DNA from: Clostridiales bacterium | Lineage (GTDB): Bacteria > Bacillota > Clostridia > Oscillospirales > Oscillospiraceae | DNA: 6,864 bases | Reading direction: 5' to 3' | Assembly: GCA_018374635.1 (NCBI GenBank) | Contig: JAHAEW010000118.1 | Coordinates: 1 to 6,864, forward strand | In this document: positions 1 through 6,064 of the stretch, piece by piece | Layout of the letters: every line of letters starts with the position of its first letter | Numbering within the stretch: position 1 is the stretch's first letter | The notes under the pieces: generated by a model | Told to the model about the DNA's origin: nothing | The model's database searches: none | Seen by the model: only the letters and a program-made list of their open reading frames with translations | Made by a program: the position numbers and the translations under genes

Positions 1-27
1 GTGTAGTTCCGTTTCTCCATAATAAGA

Positions 28-69
28 CCCCCCTGATGTAGTCTATTTTCCTACATCAGGGGGGCTTTT
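28..69. terminator. Strong intrinsic terminator hairpin, probably bidirectional
   Basis: Bases 28-41 and 51-64 form a perfect 14-bp stem (CCCCCCTGATGTAG and its complement) with a 9-base loop. On the plus strand the stem is followed by CTTTTG. On the minus strand it is followed by TCTTATTAT, and AAG/CTT can extend the stem past a one-base bulge. It lies 65 bases beyond the stop of the minus-strand HAD gene, so it can end that transcript. It could also end a plus-strand gene lying left of the window. The hairpin is certain; which direction it serves is inferred. Confidence 0.85.
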
Positions 70-133
70 GTCACTGTCCGTTTTTACTGGACCGGTTCAC
101 AAAAAAGCCGTGGGAGAGGACCTTTTTATCGGA

Positions 134-787
134 TCATGGCGTAAGGAGGAGGGAGGCCAGGGTCTGAGGCGTATCGGCGATGCAGGACGCGCCGTGGGCG
201 CGCAGGAACGCACGGTCCCGGAAACCCCAGGAGACCGAGATACAGGCGGTGCCGGCATTGCGGGCGGTCTGGATATCCACATCGGAGTCCCCCACATAGA
301 CCGCGCGGTCGGCCGGGAGATCCAGCGCGCGCAGCGCGGCAAAGACGGTGTCGGGGGCGGGCTTTTTCCGCACGGAGGGGGATTCGCCCAGCGCCACCGG
401 TACGCGGGGGCCGAAATAGTCCCGGCAGAGCTCTTTGACCGCGGCGTCAAATTTGTTGGAGACCACCGCCACAGCGATCCCCGCCTGCTGGAGTGCGTCC
501 AGCAGGGACAGGATGCCGGGATAGGGGGCGGTCTGGTCCCGCATATGGACCAGATAGTGCGCCCGGAACCGATCCAGACAGCGTTCCTCCTCCTCCGGGG
601 CGGTCCCGGCGGGGACCGCGCGTCCAATCAGCTTGGCCACGCCGTTTCCCACAAAGGCCCGGACCTCGTCCAGGGTGCGGGGCGGATAGCCGCAGGAGGC
701 GAGCGCGGCGTTGACCGCGGCGGCCAGGTCGTCCAGGGTATTGAGCAGGGTGCCGTCCAAATCAAAGATCACGGCGTCATAGCGCAT
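134..787 (-). CDS. HAD superfamily hydrolase, phosphoglycolate phosphatase type
   Basis: This is a 217-residue soluble phosphatase of the HAD subfamily IA, the usual length for phosphoglycolate phosphatase (Gph/PGP). All four HAD motifs are visible: I, DLDGT with nucleophile Asp9 and acid/base Asp11; II, VVSNK with Ser110; III, RKKPAPD with Lys142; IV, GDSDVD with Asp167 and Asp171. The helical cap lies between motif I and motif II (about 15-85). Enzymes of this type remove phosphate from small phosphoesters such as 2-phosphoglycolate. Related proteins act on pyrophosphate or sugar phosphates, so the exact substrate is not fixed by sequence. The start at 787 (MRYDAVIF) was chosen because it places motif I at the standard position and has GAGGAAAC upstream, though 13 bases away. 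In-frame starts at 808 (ATG) and 826 (TTG) are possible. It is the last gene of the minus-strand group and has its own likely promoter at 847-875. Confidence 0.9.
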   Translation of the reverse strand: MRYDAVIFDLDGTLLNTLDDLAAAVNAALASCGYPPRTLDEVRAFVGNGVAKLIGRAVPAGTAPEEEERCLDRFRAHYLVHMRDQTAPYPGILSLLDALQQAGIAVAVVSNKFDAAVKELCRDYFGPRVPVALGESPSVRKKPAPDTVFAALRALDLPADRAVYVGDSDVDIQTARNAGTACISVSWGFRDRAFLRAHGASCIADTPQTLASLLLTP

Positions 788-846
788 GAAAATCACTCGT
801 TTCCTCATGGTGATAGGGCCCGTCAAATGGGAGACGGACCTCTTTT

Positions 847-875
847 ATCATACCCCAGCGGCGGCCGGGATGCAA
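847..875 (-). promoter_or_regulatory. Likely sigma-A promoter of the HAD gene
   Basis: On the minus strand TTGCAT (870-875) and TATGAT (847-852) are separated by exactly 17 bases. The -10 matches consensus at 5 of 6 bases and the -35 at its first three. Transcription would start near 840, about 50 bases before the ATG at 787. The -35 lies only 2 bases past the stop codon of the phosphate permease, so the HAD gene may be expressed apart from it. This is a sequence match only. Confidence 0.45.
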
Positions 876-877
876 GC

Positions 878-1903
878 TCAGGCGAGCAGCCGCCGGGCCA
901 GAAAGAAACCGAGGGCCCCGCAGCCGGGGAAGGTGAGCAGCCAGGTCAGGCCGATGGAGAGGGCGGTCCCCGGGCGGGCACGTCCCCCATGGGCCGTTCC
1001 GGCTCCCAGAATGGCGGAGGTCTTGGTGTGGGTGGTGGAGACCGGCAGACCCAGCAGGGTGCACGCCAGCAGGGCAGCCCCGCCGCCCAGATCGGCGGAG
1101 AGCCCGGCGGCGGGGGAGAGGACCACCAGCTCCCGGCCGATCTTGTCGATGATGCGCCGCCCGCCCAGCAGGGTCCCAAGGGCCATGAACAGGGCGCACA
1201 CCGCCATCAGCCACAGGGGGACCGAGAGGGCGTCCGAGGTCCACCGTCCCTGAGAGAGGGCGGCCCCCAGCAGAAAGACCCCCAGGAATTTCTGCCCGTC
1301 CTGGGCCCCGTGGAGAAAGGCCATGGCCGCCGCGCCCGCCGTCTGGAGGGAGCGGCACCGGCGGGGAGAGAGGGGGAGGCGATGGAGAAGGCCGCCCGCC
1401 CACCGCCCCAGAAGAAATCCCAGAAGGACCGAGAGGAGAAGGCCAAGGCCCACTTTTCCCCAGGCGGCCGGCTGCAGGTTGTTCCATCCCCCCGGGAGCG
1501 AGAGGGCCGCGCCGGCCAGACCGGAGAGCAGGGCGTGGCTTTCGCTGGTGGGAATGCCGAAGCGCCAGGCCAGCGTGGCCCAGAGGACCACCGCCAGCAG
1601 CGCGGCGCACAGGGCGGTGCAGGCGGTGGCGGGATCGCCGCCGAAGTCGGCGGCTTCACAGACGGTCTGTGCCACGGCGGGCATGTACAGCGAAGTGGCC
1701 GCCACACCGGCCAGGTTGCACCCGGCGGCCAGCAGAACGGCCCGGCGGAAGGAGAGGGCGCCCGAGGCCACGGCGGTGGCAATGGCGTTGGGCGCGTCGG
1801 TCCAGCCGTTGACCAGCAGGACGGCCAGCAGCAGGAGACTGATCAGGGCCAGCGTGGGATTTCCCCGGGCCTGGGCGAGAAACTCGGAACAGGATATGGA
1901 CAA
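878..1903 (-). CDS. pit: PiT-family inorganic phosphate permease
   Basis: This 341-residue polytopic membrane protein belongs to the PiT (inorganic phosphate transporter) family, which takes up phosphate by cation symport. The two family signature repeats are both present. The N-terminal one is VNGWTDAPNAIATAV at 31-45 (key Asp36 and Asn39), and the C-terminal one is HGAQDGQKFLG at 198-208 (Asp202). The companion motifs are GIPTSESHALLSG (116-128) and GLPVSTTHTKTSAILG (285-300). Hydrophobic helices fill most of 17-32, 55-80, 95-112, 150-172, 227-245, 273-290 and 313-336. The length fits the short bacterial form without a large central loop. The start is TTG at 1903: GGGGGTGATC lies just upstream and nothing in frame further upstream looks like this family. 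No DUF47/PhoU-like accessory gene, the usual partner of PiT, is next to it. It follows the glycosyltransferase by 67 bases, and its ribosome binding site lies inside a hairpin. Confidence 0.93.
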   Translation of the reverse strand: MSISCSEFLAQARGNPTLALISLLLLAVLLVNGWTDAPNAIATAVASGALSFRRAVLLAAGCNLAGVAATSLYMPAVAQTVCEAADFGGDPATACTALCAALLAVVLWATLAWRFGIPTSESHALLSGLAGAALSLPGGWNNLQPAAWGKVGLGLLLSVLLGFLLGRWAGGLLHRLPLSPRRCRSLQTAGAAAMAFLHGAQDGQKFLGVFLLGAALSQGRWTSDALSVPLWLMAVCALFMALGTLLGGRRIIDKIGRELVVLSPAAGLSADLGGGAALLACTLLGLPVSTTHTKTSAILGAGTAHGGRARPGTALSIGLTWLLTFPGCGALGFFLARRLLA

Positions 1904-1908
1904 AAGAT

Positions 1909-1937
1909 CACCCCCACCGTATTGTACGGCGGGGGCG
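1909..1937 (-). promoter_or_regulatory. Hairpin that contains the ribosome binding site of the phosphate permease
   Basis: Read on the minus strand, bases 1937-1925 and 1921-1909 pair over 13 positions (11 Watson-Crick, 2 G.U) around a CAA loop. The G-rich arm holds GGTGGGGGTG, which is also the Shine-Dalgarno sequence of the TTG start at 1903. Bases ATCTTTTG follow directly, so the same element could serve as an intrinsic terminator for the two upstream glycosyltransferase genes. Pairing is seen in the sequence; either function is inferred. Confidence 0.6.
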
Positions 1938-1970
1938 GAGAGAATAGCACGGAAAGCGGGGCGGCCCGGC

Positions 1971-3056
1971 TCAGAAAAGCCCGATGCTCTCCAGAATGCG
2001 CTCCACCTCCCGGGCCCGGTTGGACCAGGAGCCGGTCTGACCGTAGGAGCGCCGCCGGTCCCGGGCCCAGGAGCCGCGCTCGGCCAGGGCGCTGGTGCAC
2101 AGCTGGGAGAACTCCGCGCTGGTGTGGGCGCCGTAGACGACGTCCGGAAACTGCTCCACCTGCCCGGGCAGGAGCATGGAGACCACCGGCTTTCCAGTGG
2201 CGAAATACTCAAAAATGCGGGGCGGCAGGATGTCCCCATCCATGGAACCGGTGCGCAGGAGATTGAGGCATACGTCAAACCGGTCAAGATATTCGGGCAG
2301 CTCGACCAGCGTTTTCCGGCCCAGAAGAAGCACATTGGGCAGCCGCTCCAGGGCCCGTAAATGGGGATTGCGCTCCACCCGGCCCACCAGCACAAAGGTG
2401 GCGGCGGGGTGCTCCCGAGCGGCGCGGAGGAGAGGCTCCAGGTCCAGGTCATGCCAGATGGTGCCCTCATAGCCCAGGACCGGGCCGGAGATGTCCCGCA
2501 GGGCGGGCGGGATCTCCAGATCCGCCCGGGCAAACATGGTGTAGTTGGCCCCGTTTGGGAGAAGGGCCACGTTGTCGCTGCAGGGACCGATGTGGTCGCA
2601 CAGCTCCGGAGAGGCGGCAAAGACCACGTCGGCCGTCAGGGCCAGCTCGCTCTCCCACCGGTCGGGGAGGGAGGACCAGTCCCGGCTGCAGTCGTAGACA
2701 AGCCCCTGACGGGGCAGAACGTCCAGCAGGTGGACGGCGGTGGGGGTGGCGCACCAGAGCACCGGGTCCTGGACCCGGTGATGGAGCATGGTTTTTTCCA
2801 CATAGCGGGCCAGCTTGCGCTGCCCCAGGCGGAAGAGCAGGGGATGCTCCCCCTCCCCGTCCAGAACGGGCGGGAGGGAGCAGACCAGCAGGCCTGGCCG
2901 GACCCGGCGGGCGGGCCGCTTCCAGGGACGCCCTTTCCGGCGGGCCGGAGGCTCAAAATAGAGGATCTGGACATTCTTCAGCCGGGTCATGAGCTGCTGG
3001 GTCCGGGCGGGCACGCTGCTCCAGGGGGCGTCGGAGAGACAGACCAGGTGCTTCAC
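1971..3056 (-). CDS. Glycosyltransferase, GT-B fold, TuaH/GT4-like
   Basis: This 361-residue cytoplasmic enzyme resembles TuaH-type glycosyltransferases of cell wall polymer synthesis. Visible landmarks are LVYDCSRDW (119-127), typical of this group in the N-terminal acceptor domain; LLPNGAN (165-171) at the domain junction; VLGYEGTIWHDLDL (193-206) opening the nucleotide-sugar domain; LVGRVERNPHL (223-233); and PPRIFEYFATGKPVVS (278-293), the donor-binding motif with Glu283. There is no signal peptide or membrane helix. It starts with GTG at 3056 and overlaps the upstream fusion gene by 4 bases (GTGA). A very strong GGAGGAGGGGGAG lies just upstream, which points to translational coupling. 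It probably adds a sugar to the same envelope glycan that the fusion protein builds and pyruvylates. Donor and acceptor sugars cannot be read from the sequence. Confidence 0.88.
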   Translation of the reverse strand: MKHLVCLSDAPWSSVPARTQQLMTRLKNVQILYFEPPARRKGRPWKRPARRVRPGLLVCSLPPVLDGEGEHPLLFRLGQRKLARYVEKTMLHHRVQDPVLWCATPTAVHLLDVLPRQGLVYDCSRDWSSLPDRWESELALTADVVFAASPELCDHIGPCSDNVALLPNGANYTMFARADLEIPPALRDISGPVLGYEGTIWHDLDLEPLLRAAREHPAATFVLVGRVERNPHLRALERLPNVLLLGRKTLVELPEYLDRFDVCLNLLRTGSMDGDILPPRIFEYFATGKPVVSMLLPGQVEQFPDVVYGAHTSAEFSQLCTSALAERGSWARDRRRSYGQTGSWSNRAREVERILESIGLF

Positions 3057-5305
3057 GGACGCTCCCCCTCCTCCGCGGGGGCGGAGAGACCCAGAAGACG
3101 GCGGGCGGTGGCCGAATTGCGGTGCTCCACCTGGCGCAGGCGGTCCACGCCCTCGGTGAGGAAGTTGTGGTCGTCGATGCGGCCGCAGGCGGTGTCGATG
3201 TGGGCGGTGAGCCGCTCCAGGGTCAGCTCGCCCAGATTGGTGTAGAGATCCTGTCCGATATAGGAGAGGAAGGAGCTGATCTTCTGGTCATAGACCACGC
3301 CCACCAGGGGGACCCCCTGGCTGGCGGAAAAGACCAGGGCGTGCAGGCGCATGGAGACCACCACTTTCATCCGGGCAAAGAGGCCGATGGTGTGGGCGGA
3401 GCTGCCGGTGTTCTCAATGATATGGAAGGGGGCGGTCATGGATGCGGTGGCCTGCCGGATGGCGCCCAGGTCCAGCCGGCGCTCAATGGGGAGAAAGACC
3501 GGCGTCAGCCCGTATTTCCGGTAGGCGTAGTCGGCGGCGGCGGCAAAGATCTCCGCCTTTTCCTTGAAGCCGGGCCAGGGGCGCAGGGTAAAGCCGATGT
3601 AGGAGCCGCTGGGATCGAGTCCCTCCCGCTCCAGAATGCCGTCCACCACCTGGGGAGGGGCGGCGGGGAGGATCACGGTGGGGTCGGCGGAGAGGATGAT
3701 ATCCGGCCGGTCCACCCCCATACGCTTGAGTTCCTCCCGGGAGTGGGTGTCCCGCAGGGTGATGGCGTCCACCCGCTTCTGGAGCACCTTGGCCGCCCGG
3801 CGGCGGTTGGACTCGGAGTGGATGGGGCCGATGCCGCAGCCGTACATGAGCACCCGGTTGCCCAGGAGCTTTGCTGCGGAGATGGTGAAGAGATAGAACC
3901 ACAGGGAGCGGTGGCTGGTCACATCCTGCATCAGGGAGCCGCCGCCGTTGATGTAGAGGCGGGTCTTGGTCATCCGCCGCAGGAAGCGGGGGAAATGGAA
4001 CGTATAGATGGAGTTGACCCGGTAGGTGAGCCGGGTGCTGTTCGGATTGCGGGAAAGGACCCAGATGGGAAGGTCGGGGTCCAGTTCCCGCAGCTCGGCC
4101 ACGATGGCCTCCAGGATGGCGTCGTCTCCGGCGTTGCCCCGGCCGTAAGCCCCGCAGACCAGCACGCCGTCCCGCTGGCCGCATGTCCGGCTGTGGCGGC
4201 GGAGGATGGTCTCATAGATGTGGAGCTGGCGCCGGAGGGTAGACTCGAGGGAAAATTCCTCCTGGGCCTTCTGGTAGAGCCGGCGGCCCAGGTGGGCGCG
4301 CAGGGTAGCGTCCTGGGCGAGCGCGGTGAGCTGGCGGGCCAGGCCCTCCGGGTCCCCGGCTTCGAAGAGCAGACCGGTCACGCCGTCCTCGATGAGGTAG
4401 GGCACGCCGCCCACCCGGCTGGCCACCGTGGGCAGTCCCGCCCGGGCCCCCTCGGTGAGGGCGTAGGGGAAGGTCTCCGACAGGGAGGTGAGGGTATTGA
4501 TGTCGATGGCGTTGTAAAAGCTGTCGGTATCCGAGATCCAGCCGGCAAAACAGACCTGCCGCTCCACCCCCAGCTCCCGGGCCAGGCTCTCCAGCATGGA
4601 GCGCTCCTCCCCGTCGCCGGCGATGAGCAGGCGCAGGCGGGGGCAGTGTTCATGGGCCTTGGCAAAGCCCCGGATCAGGGTGGCCACGTCCTTCACCGGG
4701 TTGAGCCGGGCGGCAATGCCGGCGATGACGCAGGAGTCGTCCGCCTCCAGGCCCACCGAGCGCAGATAGGCCTGCCGGTCCATGGCAGGATGGCGGGGGG
4801 AGAAATCCAGGCCGTTGTAGATGGTAAAGAGCCGGTCCGGATCAAAGCCGCGGGAGATGAGGAGATCGGTCATCGCGTCGGAGACGCCGATGCGGTAATC
4901 CAGCAGGCGCAGGGCCACCGTATTGGTGGTCCCGTAGACCAGCCGGGCGGCCGGGCGGCCTAGATAGTCCAGCCGGTAGTCGGAGTGAACGGTGCTCACC
5001 ACCGGCAGTCCGGTGGAACGGCGCAGGAGCGCCCCCATCATGTTGCCCCGGGCGCCGTGACAGTGGATGATCTGGTATCCGCCGTCCAGGATAAACTGCC
5101 GGAGCTTCCGGTAGGTGGAGAGCAGATTCCGCCCGGAAAAGATGACGGTATGGATGCCCAGCTCCCGGGCCTCCTGGGCAAAGGGACCGTCCATAAAACA
5201 GACCATGGTCACGTCGATGGTCTGGGAGAGATTCTGGAGCAGGGAGTGCACATGGGTCTTGGCGCCGCCGCTGTCGCCGCCGCTGATGAGGTGGATGACT
5301 TTCAT
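3053..5305 (-). CDS. csaB: GT4 glycosyltransferase fused to CsaB-type polysaccharide pyruvyl transferase
   Basis: This is a 750-residue two-domain protein. Residues 1-375 are a GT4-family GT-B glycosyltransferase: SGGDSGGAKTHV at 8-19, HCHGARGN at 81-88, TIYNGLD at 161-167, IAARLNPVKD at 197-206, the EX7E pair Glu277/Glu285, and GVTGLLFEAGD at 308-318. Residues 380-740 are a polysaccharide pyruvyl transferase of the CsaB type: VCGAYGRGNAGDDAIL at 383-398, YINGGGSLMQD at 451-461, YGCGIGPI at 488-495, TLRDTHSREEL at 516-526, SADPTVIL at 539-546 and SMRLHALVFS at 651-660. CsaB transfers pyruvate from phosphoenolpyruvate to the secondary cell wall polymer, making the ketal that SLH domains bind. 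Stand-alone CsaB is roughly half this length. The start at 5305 has GGAGGG 9 bases upstream and begins directly with the GT fold (MKVIHLISGG). An upstream in-frame ATG at 5344 has no ribosome binding site. No membrane helix is seen. It is the first gene of the minus-strand operon. Confidence 0.92.
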   Translation of the reverse strand: MKVIHLISGGDSGGAKTHVHSLLQNLSQTIDVTMVCFMDGPFAQEARELGIHTVIFSGRNLLSTYRKLRQFILDGGYQIIHCHGARGNMMGALLRRSTGLPVVSTVHSDYRLDYLGRPAARLVYGTTNTVALRLLDYRIGVSDAMTDLLISRGFDPDRLFTIYNGLDFSPRHPAMDRQAYLRSVGLEADDSCVIAGIAARLNPVKDVATLIRGFAKAHEHCPRLRLLIAGDGEERSMLESLARELGVERQVCFAGWISDTDSFYNAIDINTLTSLSETFPYALTEGARAGLPTVASRVGGVPYLIEDGVTGLLFEAGDPEGLARQLTALAQDATLRAHLGRRLYQKAQEEFSLESTLRRQLHIYETILRRHSRTCGQRDGVLVCGAYGRGNAGDDAILEAIVAELRELDPDLPIWVLSRNPNSTRLTYRVNSIYTFHFPRFLRRMTKTRLYINGGGSLMQDVTSHRSLWFYLFTISAAKLLGNRVLMYGCGIGPIHSESNRRRAAKVLQKRVDAITLRDTHSREELKRMGVDRPDIILSADPTVILPAAPPQVVDGILEREGLDPSGSYIGFTLRPWPGFKEKAEIFAAAADYAYRKYGLTPVFLPIERRLDLGAIRQATASMTAPFHIIENTGSSAHTIGLFARMKVVVSMRLHALVFSASQGVPLVGVVYDQKISSFLSYIGQDLYTNLGELTLERLTAHIDTACGRIDDHNFLTEGVDRLRQVEHRNSATARRLLGLSAPAEEGERP

Positions 5306-5334
5306 GGGATGAGACCCTCCAGGTGAAAAAAGAC

Positions 5335-5363
5335 TTGTTCCCATACTGGGAATATGCTACAAT
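5335..5363 (+). promoter_or_regulatory. Extended -10 sigma-A promoter of the DUF4330 gene
   Basis: TTGTTC (5335-5340) and TACAAT (5358-5363) are separated by 17 bases, with TG one base before the -10, the extended -10 form. Transcription would begin near 5370 and give a leader of about 93 bases before the ATG at 5463. This is the best promoter match in the window. Confidence 0.7.
5338..5352. promoter_or_regulatory. Operator-like perfect palindrome over the -35 and spacer
   Basis: TTCCCATACTGGGAA is a perfect inverted repeat with 6-base arms and a 3-base centre. It covers the end of the -35 and most of the spacer of the DUF4330 promoter, the usual place for a repressor site. It also lies in the untranslated leader of the divergent csaB fusion gene, where the RNA could form a small hairpin. 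I do not recognise the binding protein. Confidence 0.5.
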
Positions 5364-5381
5364 ATAAAAAGTTCCACTGCG

Positions 5382-5403
5382 TGTCCGGAGGCTTCCGGAG
5401 ACA
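5382..5403 (+). other. Hairpin in the leader of the DUF4330 mRNA
   Basis: TGTC CGGA (5382-5389) pairs with TCCG (5394-5397) and GACA (5400-5403) across a two-base GA bulge, with loop GGCT. It lies just after the predicted start of transcription. No known riboswitch or T-box pattern is seen around it. It might affect mRNA stability. Confidence 0.4.
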
Positions 5404-5414
5404 GGGACAGTCCT

Positions 5415-5444
5415 ATTTTACACCATAAACGGGTCAATTTACAA
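5415..5444 (-). promoter_or_regulatory. Possible promoter of the csaB fusion operon
   Basis: On the minus strand TTGTAA (5439-5444) and TAAAAT (5415-5420) are 18 bases apart. The matches to consensus are 4 of 6 and 5 of 6. Transcription would begin near 5408, about 100 bases before the start codon at 5305. It would overlap the divergent DUF4330 transcript by about 40 bases. It is the best of several weak candidates on this strand. Confidence 0.35.
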
Positions 5445-5462
5445 CCTCGGAGGCTGCAAAAG

Positions 5463-5984
5463 ATGTTAGATGAAAAAGGCAGACTGTTTGGAAAGATCAA
5501 CATTGTGGACCTGCTGGTCCTGATCCTGGTGGTATTGCTTGCCGCGGTGGTGGGCCTGAAGCTGCTGGGCAAGGGCGGCATGCTCCCCGGCGCGGAGGGC
5601 GGTGCGGCCACCCTGACCTATACCGTACAGGTCAACAACGTATACCCGGAGGTATATGACTCCATCGTGGAGTATGTGGAGCAGGAGGGCGGCGATCAGC
5701 TCATGGCCTCCGGCACCAAGCTCAACGGCTATGTGACCGGCGTTGTGGCCAAGCCCCACGACAACAGCACCACCATCAACTCCGCCACCGGCGCGCTGAC
5801 GCTGCCGCTGGCGGATAACCTGCTGGACCTGACCTTTACGGTGACCGTACATGTGGCCAACAGCGCCACCAACGAAGTGGGCACCCAGGAAGTCCGCATC
5901 GGCAAGGCCCATACGCTCAAGACCACACACTTTGAATTTGCCAACGGCGTCATCACCGACTGCCAGTGGGACGAGGCGGCCTGA
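5463..5984 (+). CDS. DUF4330 family membrane-anchored protein
   Basis: This is a 173-residue protein of unknown function. The opening MLDEKGRLFGKINIVDLLV is the typical start of DUF4330 proteins: a short cytoplasmic stretch (1-14) then one transmembrane helix at about 15-36. The rest is a polar, beta-rich domain predicted to lie outside the membrane, with a conserved-looking stretch from TYTVQVNNVYPEVYDSIVE (53-71) through SGTKLNGYVTGVVA (83-96). It has no catalytic motif I can recognise, and no cysteine pair or lipobox. The start has GGAGG 9 bases upstream. It is transcribed divergently from the csaB fusion with 157 bases between the start codons, and it is followed by its own terminator. 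Its position between polymer genes and a PAP2 phosphatase suggests an envelope role, which is inference from context alone. Confidence 0.88.
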   Translation: MLDEKGRLFGKINIVDLLVLILVVLLAAVVGLKLLGKGGMLPGAEGGAATLTYTVQVNNVYPEVYDSIVEYVEQEGGDQLMASGTKLNGYVTGVVAKPHDNSTTINSATGALTLPLADNLLDLTFTVTVHVANSATNEVGTQEVRIGKAHTLKTTHFEFANGVITDCQWDEAA

Positions 5985-6003
5985 TCGCGGCAGACAGAAA
6001 GAG

Positions 6004-6035
6004 AGCAGGACGGGAGAGTTCCCGTCCTGCTTTTT
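6004..6035 (+). terminator. Intrinsic terminator after the DUF4330 gene
   Basis: AGCAGGACGGGA (6004-6015) pairs perfectly with TCCCGTCCTGCT (6020-6031) around a GAGT loop, and the run of T bases continues to 6035. It lies 20 bases after the DUF4330 stop codon and 30 bases before the PAP2 start codon. Confidence 0.93.
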
Positions 6036-6064
6036 CATAACAGGGACAAGAAAAGGAGATAGCT

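Noticed and set aside
788..826. Earlier HAD starts (TTG at 826, ATG at 808)
   Set aside because: They add 13 or 7 residues before the conserved motif I with poor ribosome binding site spacing. They remain possible but are less likely than 787.
1921..1926. TACAAT on the minus strand as a -10 for the PiT gene
   Set aside because: No -35 lies 16-18 bases upstream, and transcription would begin inside the Shine-Dalgarno sequence. It is better read as the loop end of the hairpin.
68..2266. A 732-codon open frame on the plus strand
   Set aside because: It runs antisense to the HAD, PiT and glycosyltransferase genes, all of which show clear family motifs. Its protein is low-complexity and rich in Gly, Gln, Arg and Pro, as expected for the antisense of GC-rich codons.
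1907..2620. Upstream extension of the PiT reading frame, giving a 580-residue protein
   Set aside because: The extra part overlaps the glycosyltransferase gene out of frame and has no domain sense. The TTG at 1903 has a ribosome binding site and begins the PiT homology.
3122..4963. A 613-codon open frame on the plus strand
   Set aside because: It is antisense to the GT4-CsaB fusion, which carries all expected motifs. The antisense product is rich in Gly, Val, His and Asp with no recognisable domain.
5306..5344. In-frame ATG at 5344 as the start of the csaB fusion
   Set aside because: It has no Shine-Dalgarno sequence and lies within the palindrome. The ATG at 5305 has GGAGGG at good spacing and begins the conserved fold.
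5402..6048. CAGGGACA occurs at both 5402-5409 and 6041-6048
   Set aside because: Two copies of an 8-base word without symmetry or similar surroundings can be chance, so it is not called a repeat element.
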